Assembly (NCBI GenBank): GCA_030220185.1
Contig: JASPKZ010003844.1
Location: 2,616,501 to 2,680,500, forward strand
Direction of reading: 5' to 3'
Source: Diploptera punctata
Taxonomy: Eukaryota; Arthropoda; Insecta; Blattodea; Blaberidae
Length of the DNA: 64,000 bases
Positions 1 to 10,460 of the stretch are shown here, one piece after another; position 1 is the first letter of the stretch, and each line of letters opens with the position of its first letter. The translations under genes were made by a program, and so were the position numbers. The notes below the pieces were generated by a model. The model did no database searches and was not told where the DNA came from. It saw nothing but the letters and a program-made list of their open reading frames with translations.

Positions 1-420
1 ACGAACTGTGGGATCTAATATCATACCAATTTTAGAGGATGGTCTAAATGCAATAATATATATTCGTTTGTTACTCCCATTAATGGCCACACCACGTACT
101 TCCTCATAAACTGTGTATCCAAAATCTCGCAAGGCTTCTGCCATCATATTTCGAATAGTGTGGTGCCGAATATTTCTCAGTGATTCTCCAAATGGACAGG
201 CCCCAAGGACGTGTGCAAGGGTGTCGTGCTCTCTGCGACTACGTCTACAGAGGGTATCGTCCCTAGACCTGCCCGGCAAAGAACGCACCGCCGATACATT
301 GGCTTGCATTTTAATCGCTTCTCTCCATTCGGAACAAGACAATCCCTGATGGTCACGAATCCATTGATTAATAATGAAGAGATTCCTTCTAACTACACAT
401 TTGATAATTGTGTTTTTAAG
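1..420 (-). pseudogene. C-terminal part of an R2/R4-like LINE ORF (zinc knuckle plus restriction-like endonuclease)
   Basis: Translating the minus strand gives an open frame of at least 134 residues that runs off the left edge of the window. In order it shows a WIRDHQGLSCSEWREAI segment, a CCHC-like knuckle (LCRR..., then H of LAHVLG, then C of GAC), a RNIRHHTIRN stretch, and a GMILDPTVR stretch. This order matches the knuckle plus restriction-like endonuclease at the end of R2/R4-type non-LTR retrotransposon proteins, which nick the target DNA for integration. Two positions look damaged: the second knuckle cysteine reads serine (CRRS), and the usual acidic residue in R-[ID]-IIAF reads tyrosine (RIYIIAF). 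The copy is therefore probably inactive even though it has no stop codon. The 3' end of the element lies outside the window. Confidence 0.75.
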
Positions 421-519
421 TAATGATTTTACTGAGTTGTTTACTAAAAAAATAAATTAATAACCTATCATGTTGGTTGTATTATACAGTTAGATGTGTT
501 TCATTTTTTTTCCACTAGG

Positions 520-690
520 GTGCAAACATCGCCGTTTATAAATATTTTTAAATACCAGTAACTATATTTAAATAGTGATTTTTGAATAAACAGCTTAATT
601 TTATTCGTCAAATAGTCCTAACAAATACCACTGTTGATTTTCAAATCCTCTAGATAAATTGGAAATCACTCGTGGCATTACTTATGATAA
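520..690 (-). repeat. Fold-back repeat P, copy 1 (loop deleted)
   Basis: Matches, in inverse orientation, the repeat at 23085-23305: AAACATCGCCG, AAACAGCTTAATTTTATTCG, AATAGTCCTAACAAAT and CACTCGTGGCATTACTTATG occur in the same order. Here the centre of the palindrome is missing, so CTAGATAAATT runs straight into GGAAATCACTCG. Such a deletion between short repeats is expected for a hairpin. Family identity is unknown. Confidence 0.7.
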
Positions 691-704
691 ATGAATAGAT
701 AGAT

Positions 705-880
705 CATCGGTTGATTAATGATCTTTGACATCGTCCGATTCCTAATGTCATAGCCAATTTTGTCGGTCCATCCAATCTCCTGGTTGTAGATGTTTCTCCT
801 TCATGTATAAATATATTCCCTGACTCCAGGAGGTTTTAGATCTACCTCTGCCTCGTCTTTCCTCAGGTTTCCATTCCAAA
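705..880 (-). pseudogene. LINE C 3' end fragment
   Basis: The minus strand resembles the end of the copy at 29786-30250. Both show the equivalent of a WMDRQNWLLGIGRCQRH-like ending followed by sequence for a STDDIHL-like read-through. The match is visible at nucleotide level as complementary runs such as ATCATCGGTTGATTAATG, and the frame is broken. It is a dead 3' fragment of an endonuclease/reverse-transcriptase LINE. Confidence 0.55.
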
Positions 881-1159
881 CTAAATACTAACCTATTATT
901 TGTGAAGTTCTAATGGAATCTTAACAGCTTATCACATTAGTGAATAAAATTGTGTTTATATTTCTATTTTCATGGTTATAAAATAAAAAAAGTTTCATTT
1001 TTAAAAATATGATTATAATTGGCATCTTACCAATATTTTACATATTTATTTTATCTAAAGGGAATTATTCAAATTATATCAGGATGTGGGTGGCCTAAGG
1101 AAGTGTATAGCATATCCTTTTCAACTACACTCTTGCCGTCTCTTTTTAAACTCAATGAC

Positions 1160-1443
1160 CTAATTATAAGAACAGTTAAGTCTCGTAGACTGCGATGGGC
1201 AGGACATGTTGCGCATATGGGGAATGAAAGACGTGCATGGAAGCTTCTTGTAGGAAAGCCAGAGGGAAACCGCCCAGTTGGTAGACCAAGAATGAGGTAG
1301 GAGAACAAAATTAACTATGATTTGAGGGAAGTAGATTATACAGGGAATGATTGGAAAGCATTAGCTCAGGATAGGGATGTATGGAGAGTTTATGTCCGCG
1401 CGGCCATGAACCTACGGGTTCGATAGTGCCAGTGAGTAAGTAA
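1160..1443 (+). pseudogene. LINE A 3' end (reverse-transcriptase C-terminus)
   Basis: Encodes TVKSRRLRWAGHVAHMGNE, then KLLVGKPEGNRPVGRPRMR, then a TAG at 1298-1300 where the sister copies have tryptophan, and then DYTGNDWKALAQDRDVWR to AAMNLRVR with the natural stop at 1424-1426. The basic GRPRMR segment is typical of the region after the thumb in RTE-type reverse transcriptases. Only eight bases of 3' UTR separate the stop from a GTGAGTAAGTAA tail. The fragment is 5'-truncated and the in-frame stop makes it non-coding. Confidence 0.85.
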
Positions 1444-1456
1444 TTTACAATCCCTG

Positions 1457-1612
1457 TCGGCCGCGGTGGGCTAGTGGTTATGCTCCTTGCCTCTGGTCCC
1501 GAGGGTCGCGGGTTCAAACCCGCCCGGGGTCGATGGATTTTTTAGGATGGAAAAATCCAAGGACGAAGTTCTCCGGGAGGGACTTTAAGGCGTGGGTCCC
1601 GAGTCTGAAGAT
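1457..1612 (+). mobile_element. SINE S1, truncated copy
   Basis: tRNA-derived head with a box-A-like GGGCTAGTGGTTATGCTCC and a box-B-like GGGTTCAAACCCG, followed by the S1 body hallmark GATGGATTTTTTAGGATGG. It lies directly downstream of a LINE A tail and ends at an ATT array. A full-length relative with clean target-site duplications is at 31610-32006. Confidence 0.8.
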
Positions 1613-1700
1613 TTAATTATTATTATTATTATTATTATTAATGTTAATAGTAGTAGCATTTGTTCTTGTTGTTGTTGTATTACGTAGTAGTAGTAATAAT
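1613..1700. repeat. ATT microsatellite decaying into GTT/GTA repeats
   Basis: About eight ATT units from 1615, then irregular GTT, GTA and AAT units. It directly follows the truncated S1 SINE. Confidence 0.85.
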
Positions 1701-2469
1701 CATAATCTGCATTACAATATGGGTCATAAGGTCCGTTCCAGCTCGAATCAAAACTGATCAGTAATAATAATATTATAAAAATTTAATTTGTGAATATTAT
1801 TTTATGCCTTATCCCGATACTTTAAGAAAACAAAAAAAATATTTAATTTGTTTGCATAGTAAAATGTTCACGACAACCATGTTTGAGGAAGTTGATAGAT
1901 AGAACTAAAAGTCGGATAATATATTCCTTTGCCAGAAAGGTTAGTACAGAAATTATTCAGGGAATAAGTTATCCTAAATGTGTACAAGTTGTCTCTTATA
2001 TCGCTCTGCTACTGATCGCCTGATTTAAACAACAATATTGTTTAAGTAGTGACTGGTATTTACTGGTCAAAAATCCATTGTATTATTTATTTTACATTGT
2101 CTGGTTTCATCAGTGTATTGATCCCAGGGATTCTTCAAAGAATTCTCAGGAAGTATGATTCATTTAGGAGTGAAGCCAAATCTATTGCACGGAATAATTG
2201 CTCTTCTCATTGTAGAAAACACTTCGCTTAGTGTGAAGTGTTTCATTTCACCGCTTTACTGAGACCTACTTGTGCACATGCCAATGCATTCTTTTACAAA
2301 ATAACCGATCTTCGCTCCTTTAATAACTAAAGCTGCCAGAAAGAAAATATTCCTCATAATGCCAGTGATGCCATAAATTAATCATTCAACGTTATAATCC
2401 AAGATTCATATAAATCTTATTGTATAAAATATTTCTGGTCATTTTAGAGTTAATAAATTAGTCTAATAA

Positions 2470-3055
2470 CACTGGTCGACAAGGTTTTCTTCACAAGAAA
2501 TCTGATTTGTGAATCTAGTGCATTGTTTCATATTGAATTCAGATATGTAGTCAGAAATTTTCCATCAGGCACAGTTTTTTTTTTTTTTTTTTTGTGACAG
2601 CTACTTTTTTAAAATTGATTTTAACGTTCTCTTTGACCTTAAAAACGCTCTTTTTGGACTTTCACTTAGACGTCTTTCCGGAAAATCTTGGGGCTGTCTC
2701 TTATGAGCACGGTGAGCGTTTTCATCAGCAAATTTCCACAATGGAGAAGAGGTACCAAGGCAAGTGGAGTTCTAATATGCTGGCTGACTACTGTTGGACC
2801 AAGAAGAGAGATGTTCCAGATGCAAAATATGCCCGAAAATCACTATCTACCACTTTGTAGGTAGGCCTAAGTCAGAATGAGTTAGACTTAGATGTATTTT
2901 ATTAAAAATTATAAAAAATATAAATGAATATCACAGAAACCTCTTGCCTGATAGGAAAAAACTGAAATGATATTTAAATTCAGGATGAAAAATACTTCTA
3001 AAATCTCATATTTTTATTCTTGTGAAAGAAAAAAGTTCATTTTTGTCGACCAGTG
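2470..3055 (+). mobile_element. Short CACTG-ended DNA element (CMC-type), copy 1
   Basis: The ends are inverted repeats: CACTGGTCGACAA at 2470 and its complement TTGTCGACCAGTG ending at 3055. Both sides are flanked by TAA (2467-2469 and 3056-3058), a 3-bp target duplication. CACTG termini with 3-bp duplications fit the CACTA/Chapaev (CMC) group of cut-and-paste transposons. At about 586 bp it is too short for a transposase and carries only the tail of an ORF (2664-2860). A relative with the same layout is at 19561-20115, duplicating TTA. Confidence 0.7.
2664..2860 (+). pseudogene. C-terminal fragment of the ORF carried by the CACTG element
   Basis: In frame from about LDVFPENLGAVSYEHGERF through MEKRYQGKWSSNMLADYCW to a TAG at 2858-2860. 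The same MEKRYQGKW-x2-NMLADYCW core recurs in the second element (about 19789-19939), so it is a genuine coding remnant. I remember similar C-termini in many uncharacterised invertebrate repeat proteins but cannot name a domain. Its position inside CACTG inverted repeats suggests the autonomous parent encodes this protein, perhaps as the transposase C-terminus. The upstream part is deleted. Confidence 0.6.
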
Positions 3056-3067
3056 TAATTTTATCAG

Positions 3068-3195
3068 AAGTAATGCCACGAGTGATTTTCAATTATCGAC
3101 AAATTCATGACTTATGAAGTGAGGGGTGAATTTATCTAGAGAATTTGGAAATCAAGAGTGGCATTTGTTAGGATTATTTAACGAATAAAATTAAC
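3068..3195 (+). repeat. Fold-back repeat P, copy 2
   Basis: Has GTAATGCCACGAGTGATTTT, a divergent central palindrome with GTGAATTTATCTAGAGAATT, and GTTAGGATTATTTAACGAAT, in the same order as 23085-23305. It lies twelve bases beyond the CACTG element and is inverted relative to copy 1 at 520-690. Confidence 0.75.
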
Positions 3196-4728
3196 GCCCA
3201 GCACATTATAATCGCGGCAATATCAGTTGGCTATGTAAACTGAATTTCGCCTAAAGCGAGTCACTGTGTGGCGGGACGCTAGTTCATCTCTGCTCTTTAC
3301 TTAAATCAACTTAAAACTGTCAACTTTTTAAGGGCAACCGGTACTAATTTACTTGCATTTTGGTTTAAAAATATGCAACATACAAAAATCATTTTTTCAG
3401 CTTATTATTTAATTATGTGCATGAAAATTATGCCACTAAGTGAAGAAGCCTTTCTGAACATAATGGCACTGTGGTTAAGTTTTTAGACATATTTCGTCAC
3501 GAGTCATTTAAAAATACAAAAAAAAGTGAAAATAAAAAATCCAACTTCCTAAAAAGTATTGTCTTGGTACAAGTTACTCAAAAACTATTTATCCAGTTGT
3601 TTCCAAAATTTAACATGTTATTGTCCACAGTTAATTTGACAATAATAAGGTTTGTTTGTGTTCCGAATGGATTGTGATTTATTAAAAAAGTTCAAAGACC
3701 ATTTTTTTTTGTTAAAAATGTTGCATACATTTTTTTTTAAATTTCAAACACAACCAATAGGACAAAGATAAATTTACCTTATTATTATAGAGTTCTCTAA
3801 ACTGCATATCGATGCCAAACATTATTCTTCTATCTTTCATAGTTTCAGAGAAAAGTGAACCACGATATGACTAAATACAAGTTACGGGAAAAATGTAAAA
3901 GAAAACAAAAAATCTGCACATTAGCAGAACACAAAGACGCCATTTTTAAAAATCAGTTTTTATGAGTTTAAATGTCCAAAATCGACAAATAATATTACAT
4001 CGATAAAATATACCTTCCTGGATTTTTTGAAGCAAAAAGAAAAAAATATATTTTTTTAACCCAAATAAGTACTGGGTGTCCTTAAGTAACTCTACTTATT
4101 ACTCGACCTCATTAACTTTTTAGCCGGTGAGGGGAAGCAATAGCGCTAGTGGTGAAGATGGGGAAAGTGTCCCCTTCTACCGTTGATACAAGCGAATGAC
4201 TGGGCAAGCGGTATGATCAGTAGCAAAATATAGTGGTAGACCTACTTGAGATTGGAGATGAAGTTAATGAAAGATCATCGGAGTTTGTATGACTATGGGT
4301 TTCTGGATAATGTGACGTACACAGAAATTAAATCAGCACTGATTTGCAATTACTGTCTGCAGACTTAAATGTGTTATACTGTGAATATAATGTCTAACTT
4401 TTACACTTGACATTGTCACTAACAACTGACTATACCCGACTGGCGGATAATAAACACTGTCACTGCAACCTGAGACTAGGGTCTACTACCTCCAACCCCT
4501 ACTCACCCATACTACATTCTTTTAGTTGGCAGTTTTTCCGCATTGAAAGTTAACGTGAGTAATCCGTACTGTATAAACTGGTTTAACAAATATGTCAAAT
4601 CATAGATTTTTTTATATTTTGTGTTTTGTTAATACCTTGATTTGCCAAGACCATGAAAGTCATAATTATACTTATGCTAAACCTGAAGATTTTTTTAATT
4701 CTCCGAATATTTAATTATAATGGAATAT

Positions 4729-4810
4729 ATTAGATCAGAATAGGGATGTATGGAGATCATATGTCCGCGCGACCATGAATCTCCGAATTCAACAGTGCAA
4801 GTGAGTTATA
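4729..4810 (+). pseudogene. LINE A extreme 3' end
   Basis: Last roughly 25 codons of the LINE A reading frame (equivalent of LDQNRDVWRSYVRATMNLRI), ending in CAGTGCAAGTGAGTTATAAA, the degenerate form of the AGTA-type tail. The insertion point of the fold-back retroposon at 4832 lies immediately downstream. Confidence 0.75.
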
Positions 4811-4831
4811 AAGAGTTAGTTATATTATAAA

Positions 4832-5180
4832 ATAGGTAAGATTCGTCGTCCTCAACTTATAAAATATGTATTCTTTATGCCTGTAGGCCTTTCAGAACAT
4901 CCGTTCCATCTTCAGCAGGTGCTTCTTCGCTACAATATATAATATGATGGTTGATGCTGCTGGTCCTAATGTGGTGTTGTCGTGATATTAGATATTAGAT
5001 ATTGTAGCGAAGAAGGACCTGCTGAAGATGGAACAGATGTTCTGAAAGGCCTATAGGCATAACGAATACATATTTCATAAGTTGAGGAGACGGATCTTAC
5101 CTAAGAAGGTATATTTTAACTTATTTTATTTCATGACTTTCCACCTCAACGGTTTTAACAATAAATTTTATTAGTATTGA
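4832..5180 (+). mobile_element. Fold-back retroposon with hammerhead-like arms, copy 1
   Basis: Flanked by exact 16-bp direct repeats TTAGTTATATTATAAA at 4816-4831 and 5181-5196, so it is one insertion of 349 bp. It begins with two roughly 100-base inverted arms (4832-4940 and 4999-5104), followed by a unique tail containing CCTCAACGG. Each arm, read outward, contains CUGAAGA, a hairpin GGAAC-N4-GUUCU, then GAAA, then the hairpin GCC-UANA-GGC. This order resembles the hammerhead ribozyme core (CUGANGA, stem II, GAAA). One extra U sits between CUGAAGA and the hairpin, so catalysis is uncertain. Penelope-like elements and their small relatives are known carriers of hammerhead motifs. Confidence 0.6.
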
Positions 5181-5846
5181 TTAGTTATATTATAAATTTA
5201 AAATTTGGAATGTTGGATTTGTGCCGATCGTATAATATTAATCAAAGTTTTTTTTTATTTTAATAAATAATAGTACATACGAATTTAAATTGCGGCAGAA
5301 ATTAGAATTAATTAAATCTGAGAATACATGTGAAAGAATTCTGTGCCTTTATAGCAAGAACTGATGATTCCTGCTTTGTAGATATTGCTTAATATTATAT
5401 TTATAAATTAACTAACACATTTACGAAAATTCATATTGAAGTATTTTTGGTAAAAGAGAAAATGAAAAATCGAAATAGTTATTTTTGAACTCTGAGAGAT
5501 ACCAGATGGTCTGTATGTGATAAATCGATCAATGTCAAGGTAATGAATCATGCGCTGCAAATATCATATACTTCTCAGTTCACAGAATGTCTTGGTCATT
5601 TTTCACACACTGTTTACATTGGTCCATCGCGACTTAAAACTAACATTTCTACAAGTTTTAACAACAGGATCTCATAAAACATCATATATTCCTTTTAATC
5701 GAATGTATATTTAATTAATTACTTAAATTAAACACCATAATGTTATAAGGCTTATTTATAATTTTTTTAAATTGTTTAAAAAATAAATTGTGCCGTTTTA
5801 TTACGCTAGTAGCCAAAATTATATGAAATAAATACTGGATAATAAG

Positions 5847-6314
5847 TAGAGACCGGATGTTAGGGAAAATGCCTATATTTATATATTATAGATATTGTAA
5901 AAGTGACTTCATATAAGTTCATACCAACGAACCTAGAGTTGTTTTCCATGAAGTTCATTTTACCTATAAATACCTATTTCAGCTTATAATGCCTATAAAT
6001 GCCTATTTGCAATTTTTTCTCGAAATTAAGTCAATATTTCAATGAAATCAATTGAAATGGATAAACTTCATGGCACAAATCATTTCATAGAAGTTTTAAA
6101 GTGTTCTTTTTATAAATTCCCTTAGAATATTTTAGGGTAAGGGTGGCAATAACCCAATATCCTAGCATTCTATTCATAGCATATTTTTATATTCTTAACG
6201 TAAGACTGTAAAAAGTTATGTTGTAGACCATTTTTTGTAAGAGCCTATTTTGAATTTTTAGTGCCTTTTTGCCTGCCTATTTTCGATTTTTAAGTGCCTA
6301 ACATCCGGACTCTA
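5847..6314. mobile_element. hAT-type MITE
   Basis: 468 bp with terminal inverted repeats TAGAGACCGGATGTTAGG (5847) and, on the complement, TAGAGTCCGGATGTTAGG (ending 6314), 17 of 18 identical. Flanked by the 8-bp duplication ATAATAAG/ATAATAAC (5839-5846, 6315-6322; one mismatch). Eight-base duplications and short TIRs are characteristic of hAT elements. It contains no ORF. The subterminal regions are rich in TGCCTATTT-like repeats, possible transposase-binding sites. Confidence 0.75.
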
Positions 6315-6572
6315 ATAATAACAATATATTAATTTTTTTTCAAAATATTCTTCTTGGTTGTCTGTTATTAACCCGATGTAGACATTCCACTTTTATTGAT
6401 CTTCCTACCGCAGTTAATGATCTAAATATTCGAGGATATTATCCTTTATTAGTTTCTTAAAATACTATTGATCATGAATATTCATAACAATATATACATA
6501 AAATGTGTTTTGTAATATGTAGCAAATTTGTGTTCGGTCGCAATAGGACAAAACAGTTGTTTTAACTGTTTT

Positions 6573-6860
6573 ATTTCTTCTTCTTCTTAATCATAATTTG
6601 TAGGATTTTCATCCCGTTTATTTCCAAAATCACTCCTCGGATGAAGAAACGGGCGGATGGGGTTCGTTAGTCCTGCAAGACAACCCATCTTGGAGAGACA
6701 ACTCCGAAATAAAACAGGGCAGGCTGAGCTCCGGAGCTGGGTGAAGGCAATCGACCTAGGGAGGAAAGCCCGAATAATAAACCAGCCATGAAAACGGGCT
6801 AGTAACCCACTTCAAGGTGTATCTTATACATTGCTTGCAGTCCCAAGGATCAAGCATCGG
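6573..6860. repeat. Repeat shared with 11397-11640, adjoining a TTC stretch
   Basis: GAAGGCAATCGACCTAGGGA and the preceding GGGCAGGCTGAGCTCCGG have close counterparts at 11490-11560. Both copies carry a pair of short complementary segments around CCCACTT/CCCACCT. TTCTTCTTCTT at 6577 would be a GAA-type LINE tail on the minus strand. I cannot assign the family; a LINE leader region is one possibility. Confidence 0.45.
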
Positions 6861-7841
6861 ATCAAAGACTCTTTTATTTAATGATATTTAATAAGGTCTG
6901 ACCGAAATGAATATCATTAAATAAAAATAGTGTTTGAAATTAGGTTTATTAAGGATTATTTTAGTTAATACGATCATAAATATAAAATATCCGGATTACA
7001 TTAAATTATAAAAATAATAGTACATTACTTTTGGAACGATCTAGTATATTGTACTTATTATGCTTGCTGTCATGAATCCAAACTTGACATTCCCACACCT
7101 AACCTGTTTGCTTTGCAAACAAAAAAAAACAAACAAACAAAAAAGCGCAATACTGAATTGCCTAGTATCTACACAACTAAAAGAAAACTCAATACTGAAT
7201 AGTACATTACGATGCGAAGTTGGGAAGTGGTTTTTACGGAAGGGAGGAAATGTTTAAAAGCCGAGCGATAGCGAGGTTTTATTTTCCAAGATTCTGTAAA
7301 ACACTTCACAAACGTGCATTGTATATTTTTTTGCGCGATGTGTTTTCAAAATAATAAATAATAGTAAAATATTAACATATTTGTTGGAAATATTTGCGTT
7401 CATTTTAAACAACTGACGAACGCTAACAGTGTGGGCAATGTTTATTAGCTGAGACTACAGCAGGCCGTGACACAAATCAGTCTAAAATGACGACAAGCAC
7501 GTATGTATTGTTTTATAATGTTTCAAATAGAGCTCAGTTCGTTTAAAATGCAATGACTTGTTTCGTATAATGTGTATTAACACTACCTTTTGGATATATT
7601 TTCGTATATACATTGTAAGTAGTATACATAAAGATAGTGGATTTACTTCCCGCATGAGGTTTGTAATATGTAATATTACAGTATAGTTATTTAGGTTGGC
7701 AACCTCGAAATGTAGGAAGTTGAACTATCAGTCACGGTCGCCATTGCTGTAAGTACGACAAAACGCACTATCGCGCAAAAATGAAGATTTCCTAACGTGT
7801 GCGGTAAATCAATTGTTACAACTTTCATCTGTTCTTCTCTC

Positions 7842-8614
7842 ATACTTACTTACTTACTTACTCACTGGCACTATCGAACCCGTAGGTTCATGGCCGCGCG
7901 GACATACGCTCTCCATACATCCCTATCCTGAGCTAATACTTTCCAATCATTCCCTGTATAATCTACTTCCCTCAAATCATAGTTAATGTTATTCTCCCAC
8001 CTCATTCTTGGTCTACCAACTGGGCGTTTTCCCTCTGGCTTTCCTACAAGAAGCTTCCATGCAAGTCTTTCATTCCCCATACGTGCAACATGTCCTGCCC
8101 ATCGCAGTCTACGAGACTTAACTGTTCTTATTATATCTGGCTTCCTATAAAGACCATGTAGTTCATTGTTATGTAGTCTTCTCCATTCACCTGTCTGTTC
8201 ATCTCTCTTTGGTCCAAAAATTTTCCTAAGTACTTTATTCTCAAATACTTGTAATCTCCTTTCCTCCCTTAAAGTAAGAGTCCATGTTTCGCACCCATAT
8301 AATATAACTGGTAGAATAATAGTTTTATATATTTTCAGTTTAACGTTTTTTGAAAGGAGTTGGGATATCAAGAGTCTCTGCAATGCATAATAGCACGCAT
8401 TTCCAGAATTGAGCCTATGTTTAATTTCTTTATGCATCTCATTCCTATTTGTGATTATTGTTCCTAGGTATTTGAATTCAGCCACTTCCTCAAAATTTCC
8501 CTCATTTGTCATTAGCTGTCCATTTCCATTATATAATGAATTTCTACATGTGACCATATATTTAGTTTTATTGATATTTACTTCCAGTCCTAATACTAAT
8601 AATTTATATTTCAT
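7842..8614 (-). pseudogene. LINE A reverse transcriptase, C-terminal 247 residues, uninterrupted
   Basis: The longest LINE A copy. The frame 8614-7871 has no stop and covers the palm/thumb end of the reverse transcriptase: VNINKTKYM near residue 13, FKYLGTIITN near 48, ILPVILYGCETWTLTLREER near 105, the VKSRRLRWAGHVARMGNER segment near 163, GRPRMRWENNINYDL near 200, and the terminal AAMNLRVR. The catalytic FADD region lies upstream of the truncation at about 8620, so this is a dead-on-arrival insertion despite the clean frame. The stop is followed at once by a run of TACT units on the + strand (7842-7862), the family tail. Good frame preservation suggests recent insertion. Confidence 0.85.
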
Positions 8615-9243
8615 AGTTTAGTTTAATTATTACTACATTTTAATTAATAGTAATTAATGTTCATCATCCAAAAACCATGTTACATCGTCCAAAAAATAGT
8701 ATGCAATACAATACATGTGTCTTAATAGAATCTTGGAAATAGACTTCGTATCTTTTTTCTACCTTTTCTCCAGTCTATTGAGATATACTTCCCACACTTG
8801 TATCGCAATATACTACAATGAAACCGAACCATACAAATTGAAATAATCATGACAGTATAACACTTATATGCCAAAAGTTAAGACTACAACATACTATAAT
8901 AAAAATTAAGACCTGCGTCTTTTTTTCTACACACAAACAGTTGGATAATATATACTGTCTGTGTTTCAATCTTAACTTTTATTTCATAAAGATCCCAGCA
9001 CTACCCCAATAACACATTTTTTTAACTGTTGCATAAATTAGATCAAGAAATGTTATGTACTTCATTCTAATCATCCCTGAATTATTCATTTCTGATATTT
9101 CAATTATTATGGCACAAAATTTAATACAATTACCGTAACCGTAAGTGGAAATTGTAGATTAAAAAAAAATGTAAATATACTATTTGAAACAAATATCTGA
9201 AAACTGGAGTTTTGTTTCGTTTATTTAAAAGAAATAGTAAAAC

Positions 9244-9375
9244 GTCCGTCGCCGTGGCGTAGTCGGTAGAGTCCCTATCTCCCACTCCGGCGACCCGGGT
9301 TCGATTCCCGGCGGGGTAGGGGATTTTTAAATCTCCACCTTGGGTCTGGGTGTGTGTCCTGACTTGTGTTTGTAT
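9244..9375 (+). mobile_element. SINE S3, copy 1
   Basis: tRNA-like head: box-A-like GTGGCGTAGTCGGTAGAG and box-B-like CCGGGTTCGATTCCCGGCGG, then GTAGGGGATTTTTAAATCTC and a GTCTGGGTGTG tail. A second copy at 10461-10590 is nearly identical in the head. Confidence 0.8.
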
Positions 9376-9799
9376 GTGTGAAAAATATAAAAAAGGTTAA
9401 CAAAGGTAAAACAAAAAGGAAGAACAGAGTAAACGAAAGAAAAAAAATATATATGTACGAATACTTTTAAGTTAAATCCCTCTACTAATTTGATTCAAAT
9501 TCTATGGCACAATGTATTAGATAATAAATTGAGTTTCACGGTGCGATACATTTTTTTGTTTTATCCTGATAAAAGCATACAACTCAATAACTCTATTACC
9601 GGCAACTAATATGGAAATAGGGCCAGTAAAATATAGGTTCACCATAATTCTATGAACTATGTAAAGTTATAACACCAGGCTTTTTTTTACAGTGATCGCA
9701 ATACTCTGATTTTTGTCCATTTCAGTTGTATTAAAAACAAATAATACAGAATCTATGTAAATTAAATTGACGAATCTATGGATAAATTATCTGAAATAT

Positions 9800-10190
9800 A
9801 ATTTAGTTTATTGGCAGTTCCTGCATTACTTTATGGGAGCGAAACTTGGGTAATGACCAAAAAATTACAAAGTAGAATACAAAGCGCAGAAATGAACTTC
9901 CTTAGAAGAACAAAAGGCTACACTAGATTGGATCGAATAAGGAATGAAGATATAAGAACAGAGTTAAATATATATCAATTGAATGAGAAAATCAGAGAAT
10001 ATAGAGAGAAATGGTTTACACATGTAGAAAGAATGAATTAACAAGATTACCAATAGCAGCATTCAACTACAAGCCAAGAGGTTCAAGAAATGTAGGAAGG
10101 CCAGTGTAAAGATGGACAGAGCAACTGTGAGGTGGAACAGGCAATTTTTGCCTAGCCCGTGAAGTGAAGAAGAAGATAAAAAAGAAGATA
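9800..10190 (+). pseudogene. LINE B 3' end
   Basis: Reads LLYGSETWVMTKKLQSRIQS, then AEMNFLRRTKGY, IRTELNIYQLNEKIREYREK and a HVERMN segment. A stop at 10039-10041 follows a frameshift, and the next frame carries the equivalent of NYKPRGSRNVGRP. This is the C-terminal region of an RTE-like reverse transcriptase. The copy ends in GAAGAAGAAGAT-type sequence (10165-10190), the tail also seen in the other LINE B copies. Confidence 0.75.
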
Positions 10191-10460
10191 ATTTAGTTTT
10201 TTGTTAAGACATTTTTTAACTTCGTTTGCTCCTATTACAGTATAGTTCAATTTTAGCTCACAAAGATCGACACTGAACATTTTTCACCATACATTTATAG
10301 ATTTTTAGATATTAGGTTAAATTTATTGCTCAGAACATAAACTCGTTCAATACTCGTATAACAAATGAACGTGGCCACTGAAACTGTTTTTCGCACACTT
10401 AATAAGTTAATAACATCTTAAGAGTATAAAATCCGATATAATTCTCAATTTCGTAAGTTA

